NCBI RefSeq assembly: GCF_900156285.1
Contig: NZ_FTNC01000018.1
Coordinates: 1-53,628, forward strand
Source: Halanaerobium kushneri
GTDB lineage: Bacteria; Bacillota; Halanaerobiia; Halanaerobiales; Halanaerobiaceae
Direction: 5' to 3'
Length of the DNA: 53,628 bases
In this document: positions 24,582 through 34,402 of the stretch, piece after piece
Numbering within the stretch: the stretch's first letter is position 1
Layout: every line of letters begins with the position of its first letter
Notes under the pieces: model-generated
The model's input: only the letters and a program-made list of their open reading frames with translations
Databases searched by the model: none
What the model was told of the DNA's origin: nothing
Program-made: the position numbers and the translations under genes

Positions 24582-25553
24582 TTAAGCAGACTGCTTTCTT
24601 CTTAAAATGTCTGTATATACTGCAATAATTACAATAGCACCCGTAATAACTGTCTGCCATTCCTGCGGTATAGACAAAATTCTTAATCCATTTGTCAAAA
24701 CACTCATAATAAAAGCACCAATTATTGTTCCCAATATTGTACCTTTTCCTCCACTTAAAGAAGTACCGCCAATTACAACTGCAGCAATTGCTTCTAATTC
24801 ATAACCAGCTCCCAGAGCAGGTTGAGCTGAATTTAATCGGGAAGCCATAATTACACCAGCCAGACCATTAAAAAAACCGCCTAAAGCATATATAGCTATT
24901 TTCCATTTATCTACATTAACACCTGATAATCTTACTGCTTCTTCATTGCTACCAATAGCATATGTATATTTACCAAATACAGTTTTATCTAGTATAATAC
25001 CTGCAATAAATGCAGCACCCAAGAAAACAAAAACTGCATGTGGAATATTCATGAATTTTCCCATTGCAATTTTTCTAAATACCGGGGTTTGCATAAAATA
25101 AATTGGCTTAGTACCAGAAATAACAAGATTCAGACCTTCAGCAACCATCATCATACCAAGAGTTGCAATAAATGGTGGTATTTTGAGTTTAGCAACTAAA
25201 GCACCATTGACAGTTCCAGCTAATGTGCCGGCAAGTAAACCTCCAAGCACTCCCATCCAGAGTGGTAATCCCATAAAAGTAATAATAACCCCTGTCATAA
25301 CAGAGCCAAATGTCATTACAGTTCCAACCGAAAGATCGATCCCCCCTGTTATTATAATAAATGTTACACCAATTGCTAAAAGACCTGTTACTGCTGTAGA
25401 TATAAGAATTCCAATGAAATTAGAAAATGTTGCAAAATGAGGTGAAGCAAATGAAAATACAATTATCATCATAATCAAACTAGAAAATGCAAGTAATTTT
25501 TGTTTTGAATCGGCTGAAATTAGCTTTTTCTTTTCTTTAGCATTAGCATCCAT
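24582..25553 (-). CDS. Sugar ABC transporter permease (RbsC type)
   Basis: Inner-membrane protein of 323 residues with eight to ten hydrophobic spans. The N-terminus after a short charged tail resembles RbsC. VTFIIITGGIDLSVGTVM (about residues 64-80) and the EAA-like region GGTSLSGGKGTILGTIIGAF are family signatures. It forms the channel for the sugar importer encoded with its neighbours. It starts 24 bases after the ATPase stop and ends 58 bases before the binding-protein gene. Confidence 0.92.
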   Translation of the reverse strand: MDANAKEKKKLISADSKQKLLAFSSLIMMIIVFSFASPHFATFSNFIGILISTAVTGLLAIGVTFIIITGGIDLSVGTVMTFGSVMTGVIITFMGLPLWMGVLGGLLAGTLAGTVNGALVAKLKIPPFIATLGMMMVAEGLNLVISGTKPIYFMQTPVFRKIAMGKFMNIPHAVFVFLGAAFIAGIILDKTVFGKYTYAIGSNEEAVRLSGVNVDKWKIAIYALGGFFNGLAGVIMASRLNSAQPALGAGYELEAIAAVVIGGTSLSGGKGTILGTIIGAFIMSVLTNGLRILSIPQEWQTVITGAIVIIAVYTDILRRKQSA

Positions 25554-25577
25554 TCTATTGCCTCCAATATCTTATTT

Positions 25578-27074
25578 TTATTTACGCATTGTTGCAAATT
25601 TCATAATTTTTTCTTTCGTAGCTTCTTCAATACCAAGTTCTCCGGTTAATCTTCCCTCACACATAACTAAAACTCGATGGCTCATACGTAAAATTTCTGG
25701 TAATTCCGAAGAAATCATAATAATGGATTTTCCTTCTTCAACTAAATTATTTAAAAGTTTATAAATTTCATTTTTAGCACCAACATCAATTCCTCGAGTA
25801 GGTTCATCAAATATTAAAATTTCACTATCTTTATCCAACCATTTTCCAATAACAACTTTTTGTTGATTACCTCCGGATAAATTTTTAACATCTTGTTTTA
25901 AATTTGGAGTTTTAATATTTAACTGCTGTACCTGATTTTGAGCAAATTTCTCTATTTTATTTTCCTTCATAAATCCAAACTTATTCATATATTCATTCAT
26001 ATTTGCTAAAACAATATTAGTTGCTACATCACGGCCTAAAGCCAATCCATAACGTTTTCTATCTTCTGATAGATAACCTATACCTACTTCAACAGATTTA
26101 CTGGGACTATCAATATTGACTTTTTTACCATGAATATAAATTTCTCCAGCATCAATTTCATCAGCACCAAATATAGCTCTTGCAACCTCTGTTCTTCCTG
26201 CACCGACCAAACCTGACATACCCAAAATTTCTCCCTTTTTTAAATTGAAGCTAATATCTTTAAAAGCACCTTTTCTTGTTAGATTTTTAACTTCAAGTAT
26301 AACTTCATTTTCATTTTTTGAATTTTTATTACTCGAAGTCTCATATACTTCTCTTCCAACCATCATATTAATAATATTATCTATCTCAGCCTCTTTAGTC
26401 GCAACTGTATCAATATATTTTCCATTTCTCATAACTGTTATACGATCTGTTATTTGCTTTAATTCTTCTAGCCTATGTGATATGTATATAATTCCTACCC
26501 CTTCATTTCTTAATCTTCTTACAATTCTAAATAGATCTTCAATTTCCGAATCAGTCAAAGAAGCTGTAGGCTCATCCATAATTAAAACTTCTGATTGATA
26601 AGATAAAGCTTTAATTATTTCAACCATTTGCTGTTTTGCAACAGTCAAATCTTTTACTTTTGCTTGTGGATCTAAATTAATATTTAACATATCTAAAAAG
26701 TCTTTTGTTTTCTTATTCAATTTCTTCTTATCAATAAATAACTTATTTTTCTTTTCTTCTCTGCCTATAAATACATTTTCAGCCACAGTAAGATGAGGCA
26801 TTAAATTTAATTCTTGATAAATAATACTTATTCCCAAATCTTGAGCTTTTTTCGGAGAATTAATCTCTACTTTTTGATTCTTATGAAAAATTTCTCCTGC
26901 ATCTTCTTTATAAACTCCTGTAAGAACTTTCATCAAAGTTGATTTCCCTGCTCCATTTTCACCAACTAAAGCATGAACTTCACCTTTTTTTAAGTTGAAT
27001 TTACATTTATCAAGTGCTTTAACACCTGGAAAGGATTTTTCAATGTTGTTCATTTGTATTAAATCATTTTCCAC
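25578..27074 (-). CDS. Sugar ABC transporter ATPase (RbsA/MglA type, two domains)
   Basis: Protein of 498 residues with two ATP-binding domains in tandem. The first has Walker A GENGAGKSTLMK, the Q-loop YQELNLMPHL, and Walker B VLIMDEPTASL. The second has the altered Walker A GLVGAGRTEVAR, the signature LSGGNQQKVVIGKWL and LIFDEPTRGIDVG. This asymmetry, with a degenerate second P-loop, is normal for RbsA-like proteins. Translation begins at GTG with GGGGTG upstream. It follows the LacI-type regulator by 53 bases in the same operon. Confidence 0.93.
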   Translation of the reverse strand: MENDLIQMNNIEKSFPGVKALDKCKFNLKKGEVHALVGENGAGKSTLMKVLTGVYKEDAGEIFHKNQKVEINSPKKAQDLGISIIYQELNLMPHLTVAENVFIGREEKKNKLFIDKKKLNKKTKDFLDMLNINLDPQAKVKDLTVAKQQMVEIIKALSYQSEVLIMDEPTASLTDSEIEDLFRIVRRLRNEGVGIIYISHRLEELKQITDRITVMRNGKYIDTVATKEAEIDNIINMMVGREVYETSSNKNSKNENEVILEVKNLTRKGAFKDISFNLKKGEILGMSGLVGAGRTEVARAIFGADEIDAGEIYIHGKKVNIDSPSKSVEVGIGYLSEDRKRYGLALGRDVATNIVLANMNEYMNKFGFMKENKIEKFAQNQVQQLNIKTPNLKQDVKNLSGGNQQKVVIGKWLDKDSEILIFDEPTRGIDVGAKNEIYKLLNNLVEEGKSIIMISSELPEILRMSHRVLVMCEGRLTGELGIEEATKEKIMKFATMRK

Positions 27075-27127
27075 TTATTTGTCACCCCAATCTCAAATAA
27101 TTATTTCAATATTAAAAAAAATTATTT

Positions 27128-28120
27128 TTAAGTAGATTTTCTGATACACAATTCACTTTTTAGATAAATCTGCTCACTTTTATTATCCCCTCCTTCAATT
27201 TTATCTAATAATAAGTCCATTGCTGCTGTCCCCATTTTACTCGCCGGCTGAATTATAGAGGTAAAAAATGGTGAAATAACTGTTCCTGTGTCAAAATCAT
27301 CAAAACATACAATAGAGATATCCTCCGGCACCCTATAATCTAAATCTTTTAGAGCATTATAAACTCCAACTGCCAAAAAGTTATTAGCTGCAAAAACTGC
27401 ATCCGGTAGTTTTGATGACTGCAACATTTTTTTAGTTAAGTTATAGCCAACTTCTTTTATTGGCTTAGTACCAATTTTTATATAATCATTTTCTACATCT
27501 AAACCTGATTCTTTTAAGGCATTTATATAACCTTTTTTTCGATCTTTATATACTGACAATTCTTCTGAGGCAGAAATAAGGGCAATTTTTTTCTTCCCCT
27601 GCTCAATTAAATAATTAACAATCCGAAATGCCTCTTTTTTATTATGAATCCCGACATGACTTTTTTTGGCCCCCTTAATATTTCGATCAATTAAGACAAA
27701 GGGGATATCATTTTGTTCCAGAGGTTTAATAATATCTAAATCTGTTGAAATCGGATCAAGAATCACACCATCAACTCTTTTTTCAATAAAAGTATTAATA
27801 TATTGTTTTTCTCTTTCAGAATCCTCATTTGTATTTCCATATATTACAGTAAAATTTTGAGAATTGGCTCTTTCTTCAGCACCTCTAAAAATATTCGCAA
27901 AAAAACTATTTGTAATATCTGGCAGTATTACGGCAATAGTATTTGTTTTTTTACTAACTAGACTGCTTGCGTTACTATTTGGCACATATCCTGTTTCTTT
28001 TAAAAGTTTTTCTATTTTTTCTTTTGTCTCATCTTTAACATAAGGATGATTATTAATTACTCTAGATACAGTTGTAATTGAAACACCTGCTTTTCTCGCT
28101 ATATCGTATATTGTTACCAT
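27128..28120 (-). CDS. LacI-family repressor of the fucose-type operon
   Basis: Regulator of 330 residues. The N-terminal helix-turn-helix and hinge are clear (TIYDIARKAGVSITTVSRVI, then NNHPYVKDETK, residues 3-35). A sugar-binding periplasmic-protein-like core follows from about 60 (NTIAVILPDITNSFFANIF). It is the first gene of the operon with the ABC importer, fucU and fucI, and so is probably a repressor relieved by the imported sugar or a phosphorylated form. A promoter (28270-28242) and an 18-base imperfect palindrome (28216-28233) lie ahead of it. Confidence 0.9.
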   Translation of the reverse strand: MVTIYDIARKAGVSITTVSRVINNHPYVKDETKEKIEKLLKETGYVPNSNASSLVSKKTNTIAVILPDITNSFFANIFRGAEERANSQNFTVIYGNTNEDSEREKQYINTFIEKRVDGVILDPISTDLDIIKPLEQNDIPFVLIDRNIKGAKKSHVGIHNKKEAFRIVNYLIEQGKKKIALISASEELSVYKDRKKGYINALKESGLDVENDYIKIGTKPIKEVGYNLTKKMLQSSKLPDAVFAANNFLAVGVYNALKDLDYRVPEDISIVCFDDFDTGTVISPFFTSIIQPASKMGTAAMDLLLDKIEGGDNKSEQIYLKSELCIRKST

Positions 28121-28215
28121 CTGAAACCCCTTTCAGATTTTTTATTAAAAAATTAAATAGTTTTATATTTTTTCTTAATTTCAAAAATATAACTTATTTT
28201 ATTAAATTATTAAAA

Positions 28216-28270
28216 TTGTTAAATGTTTTGCAACTATTTGAATTGTATAATAAATTAAAAATAATTTCAA
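28216..28270 (-). promoter_or_regulatory. Promoter and LacI-type operator candidate
   Basis: TTGAAA (28270-28265), 17 bases, TACAAT (28247-28242), then the palindrome TTGcaAAAcaTTTaaCAA at 28233-28216 just downstream of the -10. The operator lies where a bound repressor would block the start. The rest of the 432-base gap (28278-28447) is very A/T-rich, and nothing else was recognised in it. Confidence 0.6.
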
Positions 28271-28447
28271 GTTTTTTCTTAACTTTTTTGTTTAATTCTT
28301 TTTTATGTTTGTATTATTAGCTGATTATTTTTTTATAAAAATTTATAATTCTTTTATTTTTTATTATTTTTACTTTTAGTCATTTTACATAAATCAAAAT
28401 TGATGATATTTTAGCCTGATAAATCAATTTTCCAGCCGGAAGAATAA

Positions 28448-28477
28448 CAATCCTGCCTAAATTTAAGGGCAGGATTG
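28448..28477 (-). terminator. Hairpin after the fsa gene
   Basis: A perfect 10-base stem (CAATCCTGCC / GGCAGGATTG) with a 10-base loop, 75 bases beyond the end of the last gene of the second sugar operon. The U-run is poor (TTATTCTT). Confidence 0.65.
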
Positions 28478-28552
28478 TCTGAATTACAGCTTAGCAAAAA
28501 AATAGCAATTTCAGTTCTGAAATTATTTCGATTAAAGACTGTAATTTAAATT

Positions 28553-29224
28553 CTATTTTAATTTTGAGTCAAGATTATAATTTTTAAATTTATTGATCCA
28601 GTCATCTCTAAACATTTCTACAGCCTGATCAGTCAGGGGATGTTGATGAGATTGAATAAGTATTTCCGGACTCAATGTCATCGCCTGAGCACCAGTTCTA
28701 ATCAGTTCTTTAACCTGGTTAGCATTTTTTATACTGGCTGTAATTATTTTTGCTGAAAAGTCGTTAAGCTCAACCATCTCCTGCATTTCTCTGACCATTT
28801 TAACACCAGACTGTTCTATTCTATCCAGCCTGCTGACATAGGGAGCCAGATAAGCTGCTCCTGCTTTGGCTGCACTAAAAGCCTGAGTCACAGTAAAGAT
28901 AGCTGTTGCGGTAATTTTAATTTTCTCTGTGTCAAGTTCCTTTATTGCCGCCAGTCCCTGCTGACTGACCGGAATTTTAACCACAATTTTTTCTGAAATT
29001 GAATGCAGTTTTTCAGCCTCTTTAATTATTTCTTCCTTTTTTTCTGATAAAACCTGAACATGAAGATGCTTTTTGCTTAACTTTAATAGTTCATCCAGTA
29101 GAGGAAATAGTTCTTTATCTTCAGCAGCAACAATAGATGGATTAACTGTAACTCCATCCAGAGGAAGCCACTGATTTAATTCTTTTATTATTTCTACATT
29201 TGCACTATCAACATAAAGCTCCAT
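28553..29224 (-). CDS. fsa: Fructose-6-phosphate aldolase / transaldolase-like protein
   Basis: Class I aldolase of 223 residues, the short transaldolase form. Family motifs are LYVDSANVEIIKEL, VTVNPSIVA, the Schiff-base Lys83 in VVKIPVSQQG and TAIFTVTQAFSAAKAGAAYL. The group includes fructose-6-phosphate aldolase, which cleaves fructose 6-phosphate to dihydroxyacetone and glyceraldehyde 3-phosphate, and true short transaldolases. Sequence alone does not separate them. It is the last gene of the second sugar operon, 14 bases after rbsD, with AGGAGG at the start. Confidence 0.85.
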   Translation of the reverse strand: MELYVDSANVEIIKELNQWLPLDGVTVNPSIVAAEDKELFPLLDELLKLSKKHLHVQVLSEKKEEIIKEAEKLHSISEKIVVKIPVSQQGLAAIKELDTEKIKITATAIFTVTQAFSAAKAGAAYLAPYVSRLDRIEQSGVKMVREMQEMVELNDFSAKIITASIKNANQVKELIRTGAQAMTLSPEILIQSHQHPLTDQAVEMFRDDWINKFKNYNLDSKLK

Positions 29225-29238
29225 AGATTACCTCCTAG

Positions 29239-29748
29239 CTATTCTTCCTCACTCTTATAAAACATATCTCTCTTTCCTGTTTCTTCAATATCTTTAATCC
29301 GCTTTTTATAAAAATCAGGCATTTTTAAACCTTCCTTTTCAAACCAGGCATAAGGATCTGTTCCTGCCTGCAGCACAATATTTCCCCAGGGATTATAGTC
29401 GCCGGTTCTGATTATTGCCCGCGCTTCATAGGCAATTTCATTTAAAATTCTTTCATGTGAAATTTCTTCAAAGTCGACTTCCGGAAAGATTCTTTCCAAT
29501 TCAGCATAGAGAGGTGCGTTATTTTCAGGTACTTCAAAAGCAAACATTACCTTTTCACTAATAAATTCCTCATTGATAGTACTCAAAACTGTTGGCAGAT
29601 CAGGAATTCCTTTTTTCAAAGAGAGGTCAACACAGTCAGCTTCTTCTGGAATCGGAAAGCCGGCATCACAGACTAATAAATACTGTCCATGCCCCAGACT
29701 GGCCAAAATTCTGCTAATTTCACGGTTTAAAATACCCTTGCGTTTCAT
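29239..29748 (-). CDS. rbsD: RbsD-type sugar pyranase with C-terminal extension
   Basis: Interconverts pyranose and furanose forms of ribose or a similar sugar. The N-terminal RKGILNREISRILASLGHGQ with the catalytic His and the loop DAGFPIP match RbsD. At 169 residues it is about 30 longer than typical RbsD, with a charged C-terminal extension (MPDFYKKRIKDIEETGKRD). The active-site end ARAIIRTGDYNPWGNIVLQA is intact. It lies between the aldo/keto reductase and fsa in the second sugar operon, together with a ribokinase. Confidence 0.85.
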   Translation of the reverse strand: MKRKGILNREISRILASLGHGQYLLVCDAGFPIPEEADCVDLSLKKGIPDLPTVLSTINEEFISEKVMFAFEVPENNAPLYAELERIFPEVDFEEISHERILNEIAYEARAIIRTGDYNPWGNIVLQAGTDPYAWFEKEGLKMPDFYKKRIKDIEETGKRDMFYKSEEE

Positions 29749-29848
29749 AATATCATTCCCCTTTCGATAAATTAGACTCTCAGAATAATTTTCTTAAAAT
29801 TATTTATGGCTGAAACTAATATTCAGATAATCAAAAACTTAAATCAAC

Positions 29849-30811
29849 TTATTCCTCTAGAATATTGTCAATCTCAGTTCTTATCTCCGGATCCAGCTCC
29901 CAATCAAAGGCTCTGACATTTTCTCTAACCTCTTCCACATTAGTTGGGCCGGCAATAATTGTCGAAATTCCTTTTTTAGCAGCAAGCCAGTTTAAAACCA
30001 GCTGCACCATCGGTTTTCCTAACTTTTTAGCAATTTTTCTAACCTCAGCCGCTTTTTTTAGATTATGCTGAAGCTTTTCACCTCTAAGTTCGGGATTGGC
30101 TGTTCTTACATCACCATTATTAAGTCTTTCGATTTCAAAACTGTCGGTTAATAATCCCTGACAGAGCGGACTGTAGGGAATTACACCCAGTTCATTTTCT
30201 GCAGCATAGGGTAAAATTTCTGTCTCTGTTCTGTAGTTTAGGGGTAAATCGTGATAGTGATCAGAATTTCTGTCTATCATATTATATAGAACCTGATCAC
30301 TTACAATTTCTCCATATTTTCGGGCCTCTTTGATCAAAAATACATTATAATTACTTAAGCCTATATTGCGGATCTTTCCCTTTTCTTTTAGCTCGTTTAA
30401 GGTAGAAATTGTTTCTTCTAAAGGGGTATTCGGATCGGGCCAATGCAGCTGATAGAGGTCCAGATAATCTATATCCAGCCTGCCTAAAGTCAAATCAATT
30501 TCTTCTAAAATACTCTTACGCGAAAGATTGCGGGTTATTCTTTTGGAATCATCCCAGCGCAGTCCGCATTTGCTGGCAATATAAATCTGATCTCTTTTTC
30601 CGTTGATAGCTTCACCGAGCACTTTTTCTGCATGGCCAAAACCATAGACCGGAGCCACATCAAAGAAATTTACCCCCAACTCAATCGCTTCTCTAATTGT
30701 TTCTACAGAACTTTTATCGTTGGCTTCTGTCCAGTCATTCCCCACCGGCCAGCAGCCAAAGCCCAGAACTGAGACTTCTAAATCAGAACTACCTAATTTT
30801 CTATAAAGCAC
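29849..30811 (-). CDS. Aldo/keto reductase (Tas/L-fucose dehydrogenase-like)
   Basis: Predicted NAD(P)-dependent oxidoreductase of 320 residues. Catalytic residues are in NFFDVAPVYGFGHAEKVLGE (Asp, Tyr), IYIASKCGLRW (Lys) and LDLYQLHWPDP (His). The C-terminal cofactor region KKGISTIIAGPTNVEEVREN is present. Close relatives oxidise L-fucose, or reduce glyceraldehyde phosphate and other sugar aldehydes. It uses a GTG start with GGAGGGG upstream. Its place among pentose genes suggests an aldose or keto-sugar substrate. Confidence 0.87.
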   Translation of the reverse strand: MLYRKLGSSDLEVSVLGFGCWPVGNDWTEANDKSSVETIREAIELGVNFFDVAPVYGFGHAEKVLGEAINGKRDQIYIASKCGLRWDDSKRITRNLSRKSILEEIDLTLGRLDIDYLDLYQLHWPDPNTPLEETISTLNELKEKGKIRNIGLSNYNVFLIKEARKYGEIVSDQVLYNMIDRNSDHYHDLPLNYRTETEILPYAAENELGVIPYSPLCQGLLTDSFEIERLNNGDVRTANPELRGEKLQHNLKKAAEVRKIAKKLGKPMVQLVLNWLAAKKGISTIIAGPTNVEEVRENVRAFDWELDPEIRTEIDNILEE

Positions 30812-30896
30812 TTTAACCCCTCCAATTTATCAACACTAAAAATTAAATTCTCAGCTTTTTAAAATTATTTCGATCCAAATTCCAGTTTAAGCAATC

Positions 30897-32423
30897 CTAA
30901 TCAATTTTCGAAAGGCTGTCATAGACCCCGACAAGAGATAAATAGGCATCTTTAAAGACCGGATAAAGCTTTTTGTACTTCTCCACATTCTTTGGATCTG
31001 GCAACTGTCTTTCCACTATCGGATTTAATTCTTCTGCTACCTCAACTCCGGAGAAAATTCCGACTCCAACTCCCCCGGCAATTGCTGCCCCAAGAGAAGT
31101 AGCTTCTTCCAGAATTTCTGGCATTAAAACTTCCTTATCATAGATATCGGCCATTATTTTGCGCCAGGTTCTGCCCTTTGCTCCACCACCAATAACTCTA
31201 ATCTGAGAAAAATCAATTTCATTTTCAAAGATTTTACTGATTATTTTAAGGTTGAAAGTAACTCCTTCCAAAACTGATCGGATTATATCTTTTCTGTCGT
31301 GTCTTAGAGTCAGACCAATAAAGGCTCCCCTGGCATTTGGATTCCAGTGGGGACTTCTCTCTCCCATCAAATAGGGTAAATAAAGAAGGTTATTGGCACC
31401 GGGATTTGAATCTTCTACTGAAAGATTCATCAGCTCATAAACACTAAGATCTAAATTCTGAGCAGCCTGCTCTTCTACCTGACAGAGAGTGTTTTTTAAC
31501 CAGTTATAGGAGGCTCCGGCCGACTGCATGGTTCCACAGGGCATATACATTTCAGGGTCCATATGGATCCAGTTAAAAGTTTGCTGCTCTGGATCTAAAA
31601 TTGGCTTTTCGGTGGCCAGGGCAATCCAGGAAGACGAACCAATATAATTATAGGCACTTCCCTCTCTGACAACTGCAGCACCAACTCCTGCTGCCGCCCC
31701 ATCTCCAGAACCTAAAACTACCGGTGTACCTGCTTTAAGGCCAATCTCTTCTGCAGCTTCTTTTTGGACTTTACCTATAATGTCAAAAGATGATCTCACC
31801 TCCGGCAGTTTCTCCTTATCCAGGCCAACTGCAGAAATTATCTCGGCTGACCATTCTTTTTTATTAATATCATAGAGGTTCATACCTGAGGCATCAGAGT
31901 AATCTGTTACAAATTCACCGGTCAGCTTATTAACTATATAATCTTTGGCATGAACAAACTTATATGTCTTCTCATAAATTTCGGGCTGATTATCCATAAT
32001 CCACATTATTTTTTCTACCGAATAAGCGGGGCTAACTCGATGCCCTGTTATCTGATAAACCTTTTCTGCTCCTACTTTATCTCTGAGTTTATCTGCCTGC
32101 TTTGTACTTCGCTGGTCAGCCCAGATAATTGAGCGTCGCAGAGGATCTCCATTCCTATCTAAGGGTAGACAGCCCATCATTTGAGCACTAAAACTAATGA
32201 CAGCAATTTCTTCTTTTTTAATTCCGCTTTCAGAAATCAATTCCTTTGTTGACTTACAGACTGCCTGCCACCAGTCAGCCGGATTCTGTTCCGCCCAGTT
32301 AACCTCTGGATAAAAAGTTTCATATTCAGATAAATGACTGCCAACAAGCTGACCCTCACTATTATATAAAGTTGCTTTATTTCCTGTTGTACCAAAATCA
32401 TGGGCTAAAATATATTTCCCCAT
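30897..32423 (-). CDS. FGGY-family sugar kinase (xylulokinase/ribulokinase-like)
   Basis: ATP-dependent kinase of 508 residues. The N-terminal phosphate loop is LAHDFGTTGNKATLYNSEG. Substrate-region motifs are SFSAQMMGCLP and SIIWADQRS; the late ATP-binding block is IRVIGGGAKGRTWRKIMADI, followed by the EATSLGAAIAGG end motif. Substrate residues differ from classical XylB (SAQMMG where XylB has GQMHG), so xylulose is not assured. D-ribulose or L-fuculose fit the nearby fucI-type isomerase. A second copy of its 5' region survives as a scar at 20169-20208. Confidence 0.87.
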   Translation of the reverse strand: MGKYILAHDFGTTGNKATLYNSEGQLVGSHLSEYETFYPEVNWAEQNPADWWQAVCKSTKELISESGIKKEEIAVISFSAQMMGCLPLDRNGDPLRRSIIWADQRSTKQADKLRDKVGAEKVYQITGHRVSPAYSVEKIMWIMDNQPEIYEKTYKFVHAKDYIVNKLTGEFVTDYSDASGMNLYDINKKEWSAEIISAVGLDKEKLPEVRSSFDIIGKVQKEAAEEIGLKAGTPVVLGSGDGAAAGVGAAVVREGSAYNYIGSSSWIALATEKPILDPEQQTFNWIHMDPEMYMPCGTMQSAGASYNWLKNTLCQVEEQAAQNLDLSVYELMNLSVEDSNPGANNLLYLPYLMGERSPHWNPNARGAFIGLTLRHDRKDIIRSVLEGVTFNLKIISKIFENEIDFSQIRVIGGGAKGRTWRKIMADIYDKEVLMPEILEEATSLGAAIAGGVGVGIFSGVEVAEELNPIVERQLPDPKNVEKYKKLYPVFKDAYLSLVGVYDSLSKID

Positions 32424-32480
32424 AATATAATACCTCCTGTTTGATCAGATAATGTTTAAAACTTTTTATTTAGCATTTAT

Positions 32481-33398
32481 CTATTCAAAGTATTTTTCAA
32501 AATCTTCTCTGCTGTAAAAAGATTTCTGGGTGCCTGTATTAAGAGTTGAGAGGGCAGCATATTTATTGGCCATCTCCATAGCTTTTAAAATATCTTTTGT
32601 TTCTGCATAGAAATTTGCAAAACTGCCAATAAAAGCATCTCCAGCACCTGTTGTATCCCTTGGTTCAATCTGATAAGCGGGAACTAATTCTGTAATATCT
32701 TTTGAGACCAGCAGTGAACCCTTTTCTCCCATAGTTACAATTATTTTTTCAAGTTCCTGGGTTAAAAGTGACTCCGCAGCCTTTTTAATATTTTCCAGGC
32801 TATCAACCGGCATTTTGGTAATTGTTTCTAATTCTGTTTCATTGGGAATAAAAATCGAAGCTTTTTTGACATATTTAAAGTCCAGTTCTGCAGCCGGAGC
32901 CGGGTTTAAAATAACCGGTATCTCATTTTCAACTCCAAAATCGATAGCATGATATACTGTCTCCAGCGGAATTTCTAACTGCAGTAGAATAAAGTCACTG
33001 CCCAGAATTTTATCTTTAGCTCTATCTATATCAGCTGGCTTTAAATGGGCATTGGCTCCTTTGACAATTAAAATTCTGTTATTACCATCTTTATCAACAA
33101 AAATTGGAGCAACTCCACTGGTAGTATTTTTAACCACTTCAACATATTCTGTATCAATACCGAAACTCTTAAAATTCTTAATTACTTCTCTACCAAATAA
33201 TCCATCTCCAACTTTGGAAAGCATCACTACCTCAGATCCAATCTTAGCTGCCGCAACAGCCTGATTGGCTCCTTTACCACCAAAGCCAAGATCAAAATCA
33301 GGAGCTTCAATTGTCTCTCCCAGACGAGGCATCCGATTAATGTTTGTAATTAAATCCATCATATTGCTGCCGATAACTGTAATTTTTGTTTTAGACAA
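32481..33398 (-). CDS. rbsK: Ribokinase or deoxyribokinase (PfkB family)
   Basis: Phosphorylates ribose, or deoxyribose, at O5. The 305-residue protein shows GFGGKGANQAVAAAKIG, the NPAPA stretch, PNETELETI and the catalytic DTTGAGDAFIGSF with Asp254. It starts at TTG with AGGAGGG seven bases upstream. The operon also has deoC, which uses deoxyribose 5-phosphate, so the deoxyribokinase form is a real alternative. It lies between the permease and the FGGY kinase genes. Confidence 0.9.
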   Translation of the reverse strand: MSKTKITVIGSNMMDLITNINRMPRLGETIEAPDFDLGFGGKGANQAVAAAKIGSEVVMLSKVGDGLFGREVIKNFKSFGIDTEYVEVVKNTTSGVAPIFVDKDGNNRILIVKGANAHLKPADIDRAKDKILGSDFILLQLEIPLETVYHAIDFGVENEIPVILNPAPAAELDFKYVKKASIFIPNETELETITKMPVDSLENIKKAAESLLTQELEKIIVTMGEKGSLLVSKDITELVPAYQIEPRDTTGAGDAFIGSFANFYAETKDILKAMEMANKYAALSTLNTGTQKSFYSREDFEKYFE

Positions 33399-33413
33399 AT
33401 TGATCCCTCCTGC

Positions 33414-34379
33414 CTATTGTTTTTTCCGTACCTGATCAAATAATACTGCCAGCACTATCAGTAAACCTGTAGCCATTCTAAGCCAAAATGGGTCAACACC
33501 AAGTAAGTTTCCACCATTGCGGAGAGTTGACATAATCAGGGCACCAATAATGGTACCTAAAACTGAACCTTCAGCCCCGGATAAACTTGCTCCCCCAATT
33601 ACAACCGAAGCAATTGCATCCAGCTCATACATATTACCAGAAGTAGGGATTCCAGAAGATAAGCGAGAAGTAAGCATAATTCCGGCTACCCCGGAAAGAA
33701 AAGCATTTAACATATAGATTGCATAATAATTTACCCGCATATTAATACCGGATAATCTTGCTACTTCATCACTGCTTCCAATTGTATAAACATTGCGGCC
33801 AAAACGAGTTCTAGTTAAAACAAAAAAGGCTGCTGCAACTACTACTATCAAAACAATTGTCAGCATTGGAATTCCCAGAAATGTAACCTGAGCAAAATTG
33901 ATAAAAGACCTGGGCAGTCCGGTTAAAATCTGACCTCCACTTAAAAGCAGGGCAAGGCCTCTTGCCATACTCATCATACCTAAAGTGGCAATAAAAGGAG
34001 GTACATTACCCTCATAGATAAACATTCCGGAGACAGCCCCTAAACCCAGACAAATTAAGAGAGTAATTAAAACTGCTAGCAGAATTGGAGTCCCATTAAT
34101 TAAGAGCATACTTACTATAATACCACTTGCGCCAACAATGGAACCTACAGATAAATCAATACCACCAGAAATAATTACAAAAGTCATACCGGTAGCTACA
34201 ACTGCAATAACTGATGTCTGCCGTACCAGGTTAAAAATATTATTATAGGTAAAAAAGTATGGACTTAAAATAGACAATATTCCCCACATTACAAATAAAA
34301 CCAGAAACAAAGTGGCTTTAGAAAGATTGTTTTTAAAATAATTAAGTAACTTATTATCTTGTACTGTTTTTTCTTCCAC
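33414..34379 (-). CDS. Sugar ABC transporter permease (RbsC type), second system
   Basis: Inner-membrane protein of 321 residues, with the RbsC signatures GMTFVIISGGIDLSVGSIVG and GGASLSGAEGSVLGTIIGAL. About nine hydrophobic spans. GTG start. It follows the ATPase by 23 bases and precedes rbsK by 15. It is clearly a paralogue of the permease at 24582-25553, but differs enough to suggest another substrate. Confidence 0.92.
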   Translation of the reverse strand: MEEKTVQDNKLLNYFKNNLSKATLFLVLFVMWGILSILSPYFFTYNNIFNLVRQTSVIAVVATGMTFVIISGGIDLSVGSIVGASGIIVSMLLINGTPILLAVLITLLICLGLGAVSGMFIYEGNVPPFIATLGMMSMARGLALLLSGGQILTGLPRSFINFAQVTFLGIPMLTIVLIVVVAAAFFVLTRTRFGRNVYTIGSSDEVARLSGINMRVNYYAIYMLNAFLSGVAGIMLTSRLSSGIPTSGNMYELDAIASVVIGGASLSGAEGSVLGTIIGALIMSTLRNGGNLLGVDPFWLRMATGLLIVLAVLFDQVRKKQ

Positions 34380-34402
34380 TTTAAATACACCATCCTTTTA
34401 AT

